NCBI RefSeq assembly: GCF_014646755.1
Contig: NZ_BMNW01000001.1
Coordinates: 638,039-702,038 of the forward strand
Source of the DNA: Pseudomonas asuensis
GTDB taxonomy: Bacteria > Pseudomonadota > Gammaproteobacteria > Pseudomonadales > Pseudomonadaceae
DNA: 64,000 nt
Direction: 5' to 3'
Both the position numbers and the translations under genes were made by a program. Below the pieces are notes generated by a model, which saw only the letters and a list, made by a program, of their open reading frames with translations, was not told the DNA's origin and made no database searches. How positions within the stretch are numbered: the first letter of the stretch is position 1; each line of letters opens with the position of its first letter. This document shows positions 32,544-42,867 of this stretch, in pieces.

Positions 32544-33062
32544 TTAATGAGGAGCGAGTGCTTTTAAACGATCAAGTATTTGCTGGACGACCAACCGAGG
32601 GGGCCGCTCGTCTGTTTCTATGATAGTGGTCGCTATCTCACGATAGAGCGGGTCGCGAATAATCATTAGATTACGCAGGACTTGTGCGGGATCTGGTGTT
32701 TGTAAAAGAGGTCGGTTTCGGTCGCGAGACGTCCTTTCAATTTGTTGCTCGACAGAAGCATGCAGATAGATCACGTGTCCACTCGCCTTCAGGATACGCC
32801 TGTTGTCTTCACGTAACACTGAGCCGCCACCAGTAGCCAGCACCAAGCCTGAAGAGTTGCAAAGATCCTCTAGAACAAGACGTTCCCGCTCACGAAAGCC
32901 CTGCTCCCCCTCAACATCAAAAATCCAGGGAATATTAGCCCCGGTCCGCTGCTCGATTTCTCTGTCAGCGTCTTTGAACGGGAGATGGAGCTCTTTGGCG
33001 AGCAGGCGTCCGATGGTGCTTTTACCAGCACCCATCGGACCCACGAGAAACACATTCAGCAC
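32544..33062 (-). CDS. aroK: Shikimate kinase
   Basis: AroK phosphorylates the 3-OH of shikimate with ATP. The Walker A motif is GPMGAGKST, the shikimate-binding region carries [18 protein letters not shown] and GEQGFRERE, and ATGGG is the glycine-rich motif. A GTG start at 33062 gives 172 aa ([15 protein letters not shown]), in line with the P. aeruginosa enzyme. An in-frame TTG at 33071, which overlaps the pilQ stop, would give 175 aa; neither has a strong ribosome site, so translational coupling to pilQ is likely. aroB follows after 48 nt. Confidence 0.94.
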   Translation of the reverse strand: MLNVFLVGPMGAGKSTIGRLLAKELHLPFKDADREIEQRTGANIPWIFDVEGEQGFRERERLVLEDLCNSSGLVLATGGGSVLREDNRRILKASGHVIYLHASVEQQIERTSRDRNRPLLQTPDPAQVLRNLMIIRDPLYREIATTIIETDERPPRLVVQQILDRLKALAPH

Positions 33063-33067
33063 TTCAA

Positions 33068-35194
33068 TCAACGACCAACGGCAATAGCTTGGTTGTTCAT
33101 GATACGCGGAGTGAGGAAGACAAGCAGCTCTACTTTTTCATCAGTGACCGAGTCACGTCTAAATAGGCGACCGACATAGGGAACATCACCGAGTAAAGGT
33201 ACTTTACTCGTCGACTTGCTTTGAGTATTCGAGAAAACACCCCCGATTACGATAGTTTCACCATCAGCCACTAGTACTTTGGCATTCACTTCGTTTTTGG
33301 AAATAGGTGGAGGGCCATCGTCACCCAAGCGGTTCTGATAGTCAGGTGCATCCTTGTTCACCTTAACCTCCATGATAATTCGATTATCAGGTGTAATCTG
33401 AGGCGTTACCTCCAACGAAAGCGCTGCTTCCTTGAAGGATGTACTGGTCGCACCACTCGAACTTGCTTCCTGATAAGGAATCTCGGTACCACGCAAGATT
33501 TTTGCGGTCTCTTTATCAGACGTTACTACTTTGGGCTGAGAAACTATCTCACCGTTACCAGTAGCTTCCATGGCAGACAACTGAAGATCCAATGTCGTGC
33601 TGCCAGTCAGGAAACCAATCCCGATACCGGACGTACCACTTACACCCAAATCTACAAAAGGTGAAGTTGTTCCACTAGTAGATGTAGCACCACCACTAAT
33701 AGTGAAGTTGCCATTACCTGACCGAGATCCTGACCAACTAACACCCAGTTGCTTGTTGTAGTTAACGTTTGCCTCAACGATTCTCGCCTCGATCATCACT
33801 TGTCGAACCGGAATATCAAGCTGAGAGACAATCCGTCTTAACTCATCCAGGCGATCCTGGGTTTGATAAGCAATGATGCTATTGGTCCGATCATCGACAG
33901 TAATCGAGCCCCGCTCACTTTGCCCTGCGTCAGCTTTAGTAACTGACTGAAACAGCTTGGCCATATCGGCGGCCTTGGCGTAATTAACCTGGATAAGCTC
34001 TCTACGCAGCGGGGCCAGTTCCTGAATTTGCTTTTGAGACTCAAGCTCTTGACGCTCACGCGCGGCAATCTCATCAGCAGGCGCAATCAAAAGCACATTC
34101 CCGATCTGACGCTTATCCAGCCCTTTGGTTTTCAGGACAAGATCAAGCGCCTGATCCCACGGTACGTTTTGCAGGCGCAGCGTAATATTGCCTTGAACAG
34201 TATCACTGGCTACCAAGTTCAAGCCTGTAAAGTCAGCGATCAACTGCAGGACAGAACGAACGTCGATATCCTGGAAATTCAACGACAACTTTTCACCGGT
34301 ATACGTAAACCGGTCAGCTACACGCTGCTCCTTTTCCTTGGCAGTCAGCGGCTTGACGCTAATGGTCAGCTTGTTATCCGTCTGGTAAGCCAAGTAGTCA
34401 TAGACGCCTGTGGGCTCAATCGTAATAACGGTATCGCCAGCCTGACCTGAAGCACTTACAAACTGTACAGGCGTTGCAAAGTCTTTGACATCAAGCCGGA
34501 CACGCAAGGCATCAGGAAGCTGCGTCTTACCGAAATTCAGGAGAATCTTTCCACCTTGCTCTTGTATATCGGGGCTGATACCTGACTCCGAGAGGTCGAT
34601 AATAACGTTACCTTCTCCGTCATCACCTCGCTTGAAATCGATATTTCTAATAGCCTTTCCAGCAACCATGGGTACGCTAGAAAATACACGACTACTGGCG
34701 TTGGCCGCCGGAGCAGGAGCCTGCGTTGCACCTGCTCGCGGCAACGATGGTGCTGGGACGGACGCACTGGTGGTACGAGCGGCCTTGTCTCCACCAATCA
34801 CAACAAACAGATCATTGCCTTGTACTCGGGTTGAGTAAGGAGCCAGTGCAGTCAGATTCACAATAAGACGGGTACGGTCACCGGCTTCTACAACCGTAAC
34901 GCTTCTGGCATTCCCAGAGCCCAGTTCCTTGTTGCGAACGCCTAGTTTATTGCTAACACCAGGCAGATCTAGAGCAATACGCGCAGGCTGTTCAATGGTG
35001 TACCCCTTAGGGGCCGTCACCGGTTGATCAAACGACAACTTGAGCTCAACTCTATCGCCTGGCAGAGAAGCCACATTAATGGCCTTAAGATCCGCCGCTA
35101 ACAATAAAGAGGGACAAATTCCGCTCAAGAGTATGGCTAGCGTGAGGGCACTCTTCCCTGAGACCCTTTGTAAAATAGTTTTATGCAACATCAT
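33068..35194 (-). CDS. pilQ: Type IV pilus secretin
   Basis: PilQ forms the outer-membrane channel through which the type IV pilus passes. The 708-aa precursor has a signal peptide ending [18 protein letters not shown], two AMIN domains (about 35-260) that bind peptidoglycan, a STN/secretin N0 domain ([20 protein letters not shown]), an N1 domain ([26 protein letters not shown]) and the C-terminal secretin domain ([20 protein letters not shown] to [15 protein letters not shown]). The ATG at 35194 has AAGGA upstream; a second ATG follows immediately. It starts 9 nt after pilP. Confidence 0.97.
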   Translation of the reverse strand: MMLHKTILQRVSGKSALTLAILLSGICPSLLLAADLKAINVASLPGDRVELKLSFDQPVTAPKGYTIEQPARIALDLPGVSNKLGVRNKELGSGNARSVTVVEAGDRTRLIVNLTALAPYSTRVQGNDLFVVIGGDKAARTTSASVPAPSLPRAGATQAPAPAANASSRVFSSVPMVAGKAIRNIDFKRGDDGEGNVIIDLSESGISPDIQEQGGKILLNFGKTQLPDALRVRLDVKDFATPVQFVSASGQAGDTVITIEPTGVYDYLAYQTDNKLTISVKPLTAKEKEQRVADRFTYTGEKLSLNFQDIDVRSVLQLIADFTGLNLVASDTVQGNITLRLQNVPWDQALDLVLKTKGLDKRQIGNVLLIAPADEIAARERQELESQKQIQELAPLRRELIQVNYAKAADMAKLFQSVTKADAGQSERGSITVDDRTNSIIAYQTQDRLDELRRIVSQLDIPVRQVMIEARIVEANVNYNKQLGVSWSGSRSGNGNFTISGGATSTSGTTSPFVDLGVSGTSGIGIGFLTGSTTLDLQLSAMEATGNGEIVSQPKVVTSDKETAKILRGTEIPYQEASSSGATSTSFKEAALSLEVTPQITPDNRIIMEVKVNKDAPDYQNRLGDDGPPPISKNEVNAKVLVADGETIVIGGVFSNTQSKSTSKVPLLGDVPYVGRLFRRDSVTDEKVELLVFLTPRIMNNQAIAVGR

Positions 35195-35203
35195 GCCCCG
35201 TCC

Positions 35204-35728
35204 TTAAGAACTCTCTATTAGCGAAAGAGTACGGGGTCTTTCGAGCCAGCCGCCCTCTCCATCAGGAACGATTTCAATCACATCAATCTGACTTTCAGTG
35301 ATGGAAATAATCCGCCCATCGTTTCTGCCCAAGTAGTCACCTACCTTGACCCGGTGAACCCCTCCAGCCCCTTTGATTAAGGCATAGCGACCTGAAGCGT
35401 TGGAAAGCGTACCCACCATCTGAAAAGTTTCGATATTGAAGCCTTCCAAGAACTGTTTTGGCCTCGTTTCGTCAGGCTTGATGTTCTTTGATCCTCTTTG
35501 CTTAGCCGTTAAATCAACCTTAATAGGTGGCTGGAACGGGCTACGCATATCAGCAGCACCATAAGCAAAAGGCTCGTAAGGCTGAAACTGGGGCAGCGGC
35601 TCTATGTTCCCTTTAGGCCTTGTCCGTACTTCATCCATATAACCTTGAAGGTCGGACACATCATCTCCGCCACCGCATCCCGACAGCCCAGCAAGCAAAA
35701 GCCCACACATCAGAATTCGGGCTCTCAT
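35204..35728 (-). CDS. pilP: Type IV pilus alignment lipoprotein
   Basis: Inner-membrane lipoprotein that links the PilN/PilO dimer to the secretin PilQ. The 174-aa precursor has a lipobox LSGC with lipid cysteine at about residue 18 (LLLAGLSGCGGG). A Pro-rich linker (RPKGNIEPLPQFQPYEPFAY) leads to the C-terminal HR-like beta domain (FQMVGTLSNASGRYALIKG, HRVKVGDYLGRNDGRIISI). Its ATG overlaps the pilO stop by 4 nt. Confidence 0.95.
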   Translation of the reverse strand: MRARILMCGLLLAGLSGCGGGDDVSDLQGYMDEVRTRPKGNIEPLPQFQPYEPFAYGAADMRSPFQPPIKVDLTAKQRGSKNIKPDETRPKQFLEGFNIETFQMVGTLSNASGRYALIKGAGGVHRVKVGDYLGRNDGRIISITESQIDVIEIVPDGEGGWLERPRTLSLIESS

Positions 35729-36348
35729 TGTTGCAATCCCTTGTCGTTATAGCGATACGTCTTGGCCAGGATGTTCATTCTCAGCTGCGCCCCGCTGTCA
35801 GGCGACACACGGCTGATATCGAAATCGTGCAGGGTCACAATACGCGGCAGGCTCGAAGCGCTGCTGACAAAAGTGGCTAGATCGTGATAGCTCCCCACCA
35901 CCGTAATCTGAATAGGCAATTCAACGTAAAACTGCTGTACGTTTTCAGGAAGCAGACGAATCTGCTCAAATTCAAGACCGCTTTTCAGACCGGTGCGCGT
36001 AATGTCCTCGAGTAGCGCAGGCACTTCCGTATCACTAGGCAGCTGACGCAACATGGCACCAAATGACTCTTCCATTTCAGTCATTTGAACCTTGTAAGCA
36101 TCCAGGTTGGCAGCCTGAAATGCTTTCGTTGCAAACTGCTGCTTGAGGGTTTCCTCTTGAGCCTGCTTGTTTTCCAAGTCTGTCTGCATGTCTTTCAGAT
36201 AGAAGTTATAGCCTAGCGCCAGCACCACAGCGACAATCAGGATGCAGGTAATCACCTTGGCTGCTGGGGGCCATGCACCCAGGTTATCCATATCAAGATC
36301 ATTTAGATCGATCTTGCGAAGGCTTGCCAGAGTATCGGCCAAACTCAT
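35725..36348 (-). CDS. pilO: Type IV pilus alignment protein PilO
   Basis: Bitopic inner-membrane protein of 207 aa that dimerises with PilN in the alignment subcomplex. A cytoplasmic N-terminus (about 1-30) precedes one membrane helix (about 31-50, VITCILIVAVVLALGYNFYL). A coiled coil follows (about 55-95, DLENKQAQEETLKQQFATKA), then a ferredoxin-like periplasmic domain. Start and stop both overlap the neighbouring genes by 4 nt (ATGA), indicating coupled translation with pilN and pilP. Confidence 0.95.
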   Translation of the reverse strand: MSLADTLASLRKIDLNDLDMDNLGAWPPAAKVITCILIVAVVLALGYNFYLKDMQTDLENKQAQEETLKQQFATKAFQAANLDAYKVQMTEMEESFGAMLRQLPSDTEVPALLEDITRTGLKSGLEFEQIRLLPENVQQFYVELPIQITVVGSYHDLATFVSSASSLPRIVTLHDFDISRVSPDSGAQLRMNILAKTYRYNDKGLQQ

Positions 36349-36931
36349 GACTTACCTCCTTGTGCAGGTACCGCAGGCGCTGGTACTTCAGGTTTTGTCT
36401 GCTTTACCGTCATCTGGAAAGCATTGTTCTGATCGACCGCTCCCGAAGTCAGTGCCTTGACTTCTGTCAGGTTCGGCGAAGCCAGCCAATCCGAGTTTTC
36501 GAAATTACGCATGAGATTGGAGACACGGTTATTCGACTCTGCCTCACCAACAATAGAAATCGTATCACCCTGCATTTTAAGACCAGTGAAATAAACGCCA
36601 TCTGGCAGTGTGCGCACTAACTGGTCGAATACATGGCCAATAACCGGCCTGTTGCCCTGGAGGTCCTGAATGATTTTCATTCGCTCCAGGAGCTGCTGCC
36701 TGCGCGTCTTCAGTTCACTAATTTCCTGGATCCGAGAATCCAGCACAGCGATTTCACCTTGTATATAGGCGTTGCGTGAATCCTGGTTTTCGATTGCAGC
36801 AGTAAAATACTTATCACCTAGAAAGATGATTGCTGCCGACAGAACAAACATCCCGCCGATTACCACCAGAAAGCGTTTTTTACGTTCTTCCCTTAGCTGC
36901 TCACGCCAAGGTAACAGGTTGATATGGGCCA

Positions 36932-36932
<1 letters not shown>
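36345..36932 (-). CDS. pilN: Type IV pilus alignment protein PilN
   Basis: Bitopic inner-membrane partner of PilO and PilM, 195 aa. The short cytoplasmic N-terminus MAHINLLPWREQLREERKK carries the INLLPWR motif that docks in the groove of PilM. A membrane helix follows (about 21-45), then a coiled coil (DSRIQEISELKTRRQQLLERM) and a PilN periplasmic domain. The C-terminus is Pro/Ala-rich. Its start overlaps the pilM stop by one base (TGATG). Confidence 0.96.
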
Positions 36933-38041
<1,109 letters not shown>

Positions 38042-38103
38042 TCATCGGCATTAGCTGGCAGACTTGACATAAGCGCAAATAGCGATCTGTCCCAAAAACT
38101 GCC

Positions 38104-38109
38104 TATAAT
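38104..38109 (+). promoter_or_regulatory. Probable -10 element of ponA
   Basis: Consensus TATAAT followed by the GC-rich discriminator GCGCC, 69 nt upstream of the ponA ATG. No good -35 is found 16-18 nt upstream; a TTGACA at 38064-38069 is too far away to pair with it. Confidence 0.4.
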
Positions 38110-38177
38110 GCGCCTACTTCTTGGCTCGCAAATTTGTTGCCAGATTCACTTCTTTATAGCTGAAAAAGCCATATCCA

Positions 38178-40601
38178 ATGCGTTTGTTAAAATTTATCTG
38201 GTGGTCTTGCCTTGGCATCGTCTGCAGCATCTTTCTTGGGCTTAGCGGTGCCTTTCTCTACCTTAGCCCGAGCCTGCCCTCGGTAGATGCCCTGCGCAAC
38301 GTGCAATTGCAGATCCCCCTTCGCATTTACAGTGCAGATGGCAAATTGATCGCCGAATTTGGAGAAATGCGGCGCTCGCCCCTACGCTTTTCGGAAATTC
38401 CACCGGATTTTATCCACGCGCTGCTTTCAGCTGAGGACGACAACTTTGCCAACCACTACGGCGTAGACGTTAAAAGCCTGATGCGTGCCGTGGCACAACT
38501 GGTCAAAACAGGTCACATTCAGACCGGCGGCAGCACCATTACCATGCAGGTAGCCAAGAACTATTTCTTGACTAGCGAACGCAGCTTTTCACGCAAATTC
38601 ACCGAGATACTGCTGGCCTTGCAAATTGAGCGCCAGCTTACAAAAGATGAAATTCTGCAGCTCTATGTGAACAAAATTTATCTGGGTAACCGGGCGTACG
38701 GGATCGAAGCAGCTGCGCAGGTGTACTACGGTAAGCCTATCAACGAGCTGACTCTGGCTCAAAAGGCCATGATTGCTGGCCTGCCCAAGGCACCGTCACG
38801 CTATAACCCTATCGTAAACCCCGAACGCAGCAAGGAACGACGCAACTGGATTCTCGAGCGTATGCTGAAGCTGGGCTACATTGACCAGAAGGCTTACGAA
38901 ACGGCTGTAGCTGAGTCTATCGATGCCTATCACCATGTGGCCGTACCAGAGCTTGCGGCACCCTACGTTGCCGAAATGGCTCGAGCCGAAATGGTTGGAC
39001 GGTACGGTAGCGATGCGTACACAGAGGGCTATAAGGTTACGACGACTATCGACAGTCGCCTGCAGAACGTCGCCAATACTGCTGTTCGCAATGGCTTGAT
39101 CGACTATGACCAGCGTCATGGCTATCGCGGAGTCGAGGCTCGCTATCCAAACAAAACGCGTAGCGAGTGGCTGAGTCTAGTACAGTCCCATCGTGCTGTC
39201 GGGGGCCTGGAGCCAGCAATCGTTACCCAGACTGAAAAAAGCGGCATATTAGTCCTGACAACCAGTGACAAGGAAGAAGCTGTCGCGTGGGAAACCATGA
39301 AGTGGGCTCGCCCTTATATTAGCGCCAACAGCATGGGTCCTAAGCCCAGTGGGCCGAGTGATGTGGTCAAAGTAGGCGACCTGATCCGTATTCTGCGTCA
39401 AGAAGATGGCAGCTTACGTTTTGTTCAGGTCCCCAAGGCCCAGAGTGCGCTGGTTTCGCTTGACCCTCAGGACGGAGCCATCCAGGCCCTGATCGGAGGG
39501 TTTTCGTTTGAGCAGAGCAATTACAACCGCGCAATACAGGCTCGGCGTCAGCCTGGCTCAAGCTTCAAGCCATTCATTTATAGTGCTGCGCTGGATAAGG
39601 GTTATACGGCAGCCTCTCTCGTTAACGATGCGCCTATTGTATTTATGGACAGCAGCATGGACGAGGCTTGGCGCCCTAAAAATGATACGAACACCTTCCT
39701 AGGCCCTATTCGCCTACGTGAGGCGCTGTATCGTTCGCGAAACTTGGTATCCATTCGCCTGCTGCAGGCCATTGGGATCGATTATGCAATCAACTATGTA
39801 ACTCGCTTCGGCTTTGAAAAGGATCTTCTGCCTCGCAATCTTTCATTGGCCCTAGGCACGCCTGGCCTGACACCAATGGAAGTTGCCAATGGCTGGACGG
39901 CCTTTGCCAACGGTGGCTACAAAGTAAACTCCTACATTATCTCGAAGGTTGAGAGCCGTGACGGACAGCTACTTTATCAAGCCAACCCGCCACGCGTTCC
40001 ACAAAACCCAGGCACCGTTTCGGAGCAGGGAAATGTTCAAACAACCCCTGCCAGTGTTACCACACCTGATAGCACCCTGAGCCAGACACCCGCCATTGCG
40101 CCGCAGATTATCGATCCGCGTAACGCCTATATCATGACGAGCATGCTGCAAGATGTGATCAAGCGCGGCACTGGCCGTCGAGCATTAGAGCTGAAACGAG
40201 GAGACTTGGCAGGCAAAACGGGCACGACAAATGACTCCAAGGACACTTGGTTCTCTGGATACAATGCGGATTACGTTACAACGGTGTGGGTAGGATTTGA
40301 CCAACCTGACACCTTAGGCCGCCATGAGTTTGGTGGTAATGTAGCGCTTCCTATCTGGATGCAATATATGGGCAGTGCCTTAGAAGGCAAACCCGAGCAT
40401 TTACCGGCAGAGCCTCCAGGAATTGCTACTTTGCGCATTGACCCCGTTAGTGGCCGAGCGGCTCCGCCCGGCACGCCAGATGCGTACTTTGAGCTATTCA
40501 AGAACGAAGATACGCCGCCACCAATGGATGAACTAGGCCCAGGCAGTTCGCCAGGCACACCACTTCCGTCTGACGAATCCGCCCCTATGGACCTGTTCTA
40601 A
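38178..40601 (+). CDS. ponA: Penicillin-binding protein 1A (bifunctional class A)
   Basis: Inner-membrane enzyme that polymerises glycan strands and cross-links them. The 807-aa protein has an N-terminal membrane anchor (about 7-30), a glycosyltransferase domain with catalytic E86 in SAEDDNFANHYGVD, GGSTITMQVAKN and KIYLGNRAYGIEAAA, an OB-like insert, and a transpeptidase with S461-S-F-K in RQPGSSFKPF, SRN in YRSRNLVS, and KTGTT. The C-terminus is a Pro-rich tail. It is divergent from pilMNOPQ, the conserved pseudomonad (and wider gamma-proteobacterial) context, and ends in a perfect terminator shared with convergent maeB. mrcA is a synonym. Confidence 0.97.
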   Translation: MRLLKFIWWSCLGIVCSIFLGLSGAFLYLSPSLPSVDALRNVQLQIPLRIYSADGKLIAEFGEMRRSPLRFSEIPPDFIHALLSAEDDNFANHYGVDVKSLMRAVAQLVKTGHIQTGGSTITMQVAKNYFLTSERSFSRKFTEILLALQIERQLTKDEILQLYVNKIYLGNRAYGIEAAAQVYYGKPINELTLAQKAMIAGLPKAPSRYNPIVNPERSKERRNWILERMLKLGYIDQKAYETAVAESIDAYHHVAVPELAAPYVAEMARAEMVGRYGSDAYTEGYKVTTTIDSRLQNVANTAVRNGLIDYDQRHGYRGVEARYPNKTRSEWLSLVQSHRAVGGLEPAIVTQTEKSGILVLTTSDKEEAVAWETMKWARPYISANSMGPKPSGPSDVVKVGDLIRILRQEDGSLRFVQVPKAQSALVSLDPQDGAIQALIGGFSFEQSNYNRAIQARRQPGSSFKPFIYSAALDKGYTAASLVNDAPIVFMDSSMDEAWRPKNDTNTFLGPIRLREALYRSRNLVSIRLLQAIGIDYAINYVTRFGFEKDLLPRNLSLALGTPGLTPMEVANGWTAFANGGYKVNSYIISKVESRDGQLLYQANPPRVPQNPGTVSEQGNVQTTPASVTTPDSTLSQTPAIAPQIIDPRNAYIMTSMLQDVIKRGTGRRALELKRGDLAGKTGTTNDSKDTWFSGYNADYVTTVWVGFDQPDTLGRHEFGGNVALPIWMQYMGSALEGKPEHLPAEPPGIATLRIDPVSGRAAPPGTPDAYFELFKNEDTPPPMDELGPGSSPGTPLPSDESAPMDLF

Positions 40602-40605
40602 AGGG

Positions 40606-40641
40606 CAATAAAAAACCCCGCCAAGGCGGGGTTTTTTATTG
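40606..40641. terminator. Bidirectional terminator between ponA and maeB
   Basis: A perfect 17-bp stem: CAATAAAAAACCCCGCC (40606-40622), loop aa, and its exact complement to 40641. The A-run and T-run arms let it serve both ponA (plus) and maeB (minus), whose stop is 7 nt away. Confidence 0.95.
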
Positions 40642-40647
40642 CTTTGA

Positions 40648-41916
40648 TTAGTGACTAAAAACGTCACTAACCGACTTGAGCGGATAGTGTGCAGGATAAG
40701 CACGAGTCGCTACGCCGGACTCAATAGCCGCCTTGGCTACGGCGTCAGATACTACTGTAATCAGGCGGGGATCCATGGGTTTCGGAATAATATAGCCACG
40801 ACCAAAGCTTAGCTCATCAACACCATAGGCTTCGCATACTTCCTTTGGCACTGGAAGCTTGGCGAGATCACGTAGTGCATGAGCCGCTGCAATTTTCATG
40901 TCTTCATTGATTACCGTAGCGCGAACATCCAGCGCCCCGCGGAAAATGAAGGGGAAACCCAATACATTGTTAACCTGATTCGGATAGTCGGAACGACCAG
41001 TTGCCATGATGACATCGGAACGGGTTTCGTGAGCCAGCTCAGGTTTAATTTCCGGATCAGGGTTAGAGCATGCAAATACGATGGGATTAGGAGCCATGCG
41101 CTGCAGATCTTCGGCGCTTAGCAAATTTGCACCGGAGAGGCCTACGAATACGTCAGCACCATCCAGCGCCTCAGCCAAGGTGCGTTTTTCAGTCTCGGTC
41201 GCGAAGATGGCTTTGTATTGATTGAGATCAGTACGGCCAGAATGAATGACGCCTTGACGGTCTAGCATAAAGATATTTTCGACCTTGGCACCCATGCTGA
41301 TCAAAAGCTTCATGCAGGAAATAGCCGCAGCGCCCGCACCTAGACACACGATCTTGGCATCCTCAAGGCTCTTACCGGCGATCTCCAACGCGTTCAGCAT
41401 ACCCGCTGCTGTAACGATGGCCGTCCCATGCTGATCATCATGGAAAACCGGGATATTGCACTGCTCGATTAGAGCCTTTTCAATCTCAAAGCACTCAGGC
41501 GCCTTGATATCTTCCAGATTGATGCCACCAAAGGTAATAGAGATGCGCTTTACAGTATCAATGAACGCCTGCGGACTTTCGGCATCGACTTCGATATCAA
41601 ATACGTCGATGCCAGCAAAGCGCTTGAACAATACGCCCTTACCTTCCATAACCGGCTTGGATGCCAGTGGCCCCAAATTTCCCAGGCCAAGGATGGCTGT
41701 ACCATCAGAGATGACTGCAACCAGATTACCTTTACCGGTGTACTGATAGGCCAGCTCCGCATCGCGGGCGATTTCACGTACAGGTTCTGCTACACCTGGA
41801 CTGTAAGCCAAGGAAAGATCACGAGCGGTGGCGGTAGGCTTGGTCAGCTCAACGCTCAGCTTACCTGGACGGGGCTGGGCATGGTATTCGAGAGCGGCTG
41901 TTTTCAAATCAGACAT
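40648..41916 (-). CDS. maeB: NADP-dependent malic enzyme, short form
   Basis: Oxidatively decarboxylates malate to pyruvate, making NADPH. At 422 aa this is the malic-enzyme part only, without the C-terminal phosphotransacetylase-like domain of E. coli MaeB (about 760 aa). TATARDLSLAYSPGVAEPVR is the family N-terminus. GKGVLFKRFAGIDVFDIEVD, ECFEIEKALIEQCNIPVFHDDQHGTA (metal-binding Asp) and VCLGAGAAAISCMKLLISMG (Rossmann motif) mark the active site. The cofactor call rests on family knowledge. It is convergent with ponA. Confidence 0.93.
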   Translation of the reverse strand: MSDLKTAALEYHAQPRPGKLSVELTKPTATARDLSLAYSPGVAEPVREIARDAELAYQYTGKGNLVAVISDGTAILGLGNLGPLASKPVMEGKGVLFKRFAGIDVFDIEVDAESPQAFIDTVKRISITFGGINLEDIKAPECFEIEKALIEQCNIPVFHDDQHGTAIVTAAGMLNALEIAGKSLEDAKIVCLGAGAAAISCMKLLISMGAKVENIFMLDRQGVIHSGRTDLNQYKAIFATETEKRTLAEALDGADVFVGLSGANLLSAEDLQRMAPNPIVFACSNPDPEIKPELAHETRSDVIMATGRSDYPNQVNNVLGFPFIFRGALDVRATVINEDMKIAAAHALRDLAKLPVPKEVCEAYGVDELSFGRGYIIPKPMDPRLITVVSDAVAKAAIESGVATRAYPAHYPLKSVSDVFSH

Positions 41917-42417
41917 TATAAGTATCCGCTATGTCATGTTGGGCAAAGTGGATGGAGGATACGCAAGAAGATTACGCCTCACAAGCAATGGCCCTGATAG
42001 TCAATAGTTGTTCTATACGACTTTAGGCCAATCCTGTATAGCCTCTCATCCGTAGTAACAAGGTGAGCTACCTTAAGGCCAAAGCATGGCCAGCAAGGCA
42101 GACACGGATAGATCGAACATCGATAGCAGGCACAGACGGTTTGTCTTGCCAACGGTGCATTGCAAGGGTATCAGTCGACCTTTGGGCTGACTGTGACAAT
42201 ACCCTACCGTGTACATGTTCTCATTGTGTGAGGTTGCGAAGCGGCTGCGGGGATAGGTCAGCCCGACTCCTAAGCTGATTATGCGGGAACAGCCCTGACT
42301 TGACATCTGTCTCAATGTCACAGCCGGTTAGAGCAATTCAGGCAATACCTATCAGCACACTTGGCAATCAGGTGCGTATTAAAGACAGACTCACTTCTAC
42401 CTAAAAGAGACAGAAAT
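41917..42417. other. Gene-free region between maeB and rpmE
   Basis: About 500 nt with no convincing coding sequence on either strand; the longest frames (71 and 82 aa, about 42063-42321, opposite strands) have poor starts and unusual composition. It contains an inverted CTATAC/GTATAG pair near 42013-42041, an inverted TGACAT/ATGTCA pair at 42301-42320 next to a TTGACA, and GGA motifs near 41953-41962. In PAO1 the matching interval, as I recall, carries two genes (PA5047-PA5048). An sRNA or decayed genes are possible. Confidence 0.4.
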
Positions 42418-42418
42418 G

Positions 42419-42446
42419 AAAAAGGCGCCTGTATAGGCGCCTTTTT
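42419..42446 (-). terminator. Rho-independent terminator after rpmE
   Basis: AAAAAGGCGCCT (42419-42430), loop GTAT, AGGCGCCTTTTT (42435-42446), with T-rich tails on both strands. On the minus strand it lies 40 nt past the rpmE stop. Confidence 0.9.
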
Positions 42447-42486
42447 TGTTAAATCGCTCAGGTAAAGACATGAGCGATCAAACATA

Positions 42487-42705
42487 TTACTTCTGAGCAG
42501 TACCGAAAACACCGAAGCGCTGCTTGAAGCGGTCGATACGACCACCAGCGTCCAGCACCTTCTGCTTACCTGTGTAGAACGGGTGGCATTCAGAGCACAC
42601 GTCCAGGTTGATGTTCTTGGCCAGCGTGGAGCGCGTCTTGATGACATTGCCACAGCTGCAGCTTGCTTCGATATCGGTATACGTAGGATGAATATCGGCT
42701 TTCAT
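42487..42705 (-). CDS. rpmE: 50S ribosomal protein L31, zinc-binding form
   Basis: L31 bridges the ribosomal subunits. The 72-aa protein has the four zinc ligands of the C+ form: C16 and C18 (CSCGN) and C37 and C40 (VCSEC), followed by [20 protein letters not shown]. The frame is open to 42825, but the ATG at 42705 with GAGGAT upstream gives the normal MKADIHPTY start. A zinc-free paralogue elsewhere, repressed by Zur, would be expected but is not in the window. It is divergent from priA. Confidence 0.97.
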   Translation of the reverse strand: MKADIHPTYTDIEASCSCGNVIKTRSTLAKNINLDVCSECHPFYTGKQKVLDAGGRIDRFKQRFGVFGTAQK

Positions 42706-42791
42706 TACGAAATCCTCGAGGTTCGTGCCGTGCCGCCATCCGGCGTCATTGCCGAATACCGCACGGATAATAGGCCGCGCATCATAACAGA

Positions 42792-42811
42792 GGCTTGCAA
42801 CGATGCAAGCC
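42792..42811. promoter_or_regulatory. Hairpin or operator in the rpmE-priA divergent region
   Basis: GGCTTGCA (42792-42799), loop ACGA, TGCAAGCC (42804-42811): a perfect 8-bp inverted repeat between two divergent genes, 57 nt from the priA start and 87 nt from rpmE. Function unknown. Confidence 0.35.
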
Positions 42812-42867
42812 GTTACGTCTACCAATGGTCTGTTAAGATCTGCCTCTTTTTACCCACGAGTCCAGAC

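Noticed and set aside
38064-38069. TTGACA as a -35 for ponA
   Set aside because: It is 34 nt from the TATAAT element, too far for a sigma70 promoter, and no -10 lies 17 nt after it.
42063-42321. Two opposite-strand small ORFs (71 and 82 aa) in the maeB-rpmE gap
   Set aside because: Weak starts, Cys/Arg-rich odd composition and overlap of each other; kept only as part of the non-coding region note.
42583-42867. 95-residue N-terminal extension of PriA
   Set aside because: It overlaps rpmE antisense and the promoter region; the GTG at 42868 gives the conserved N-terminus and the usual 739-aa length.
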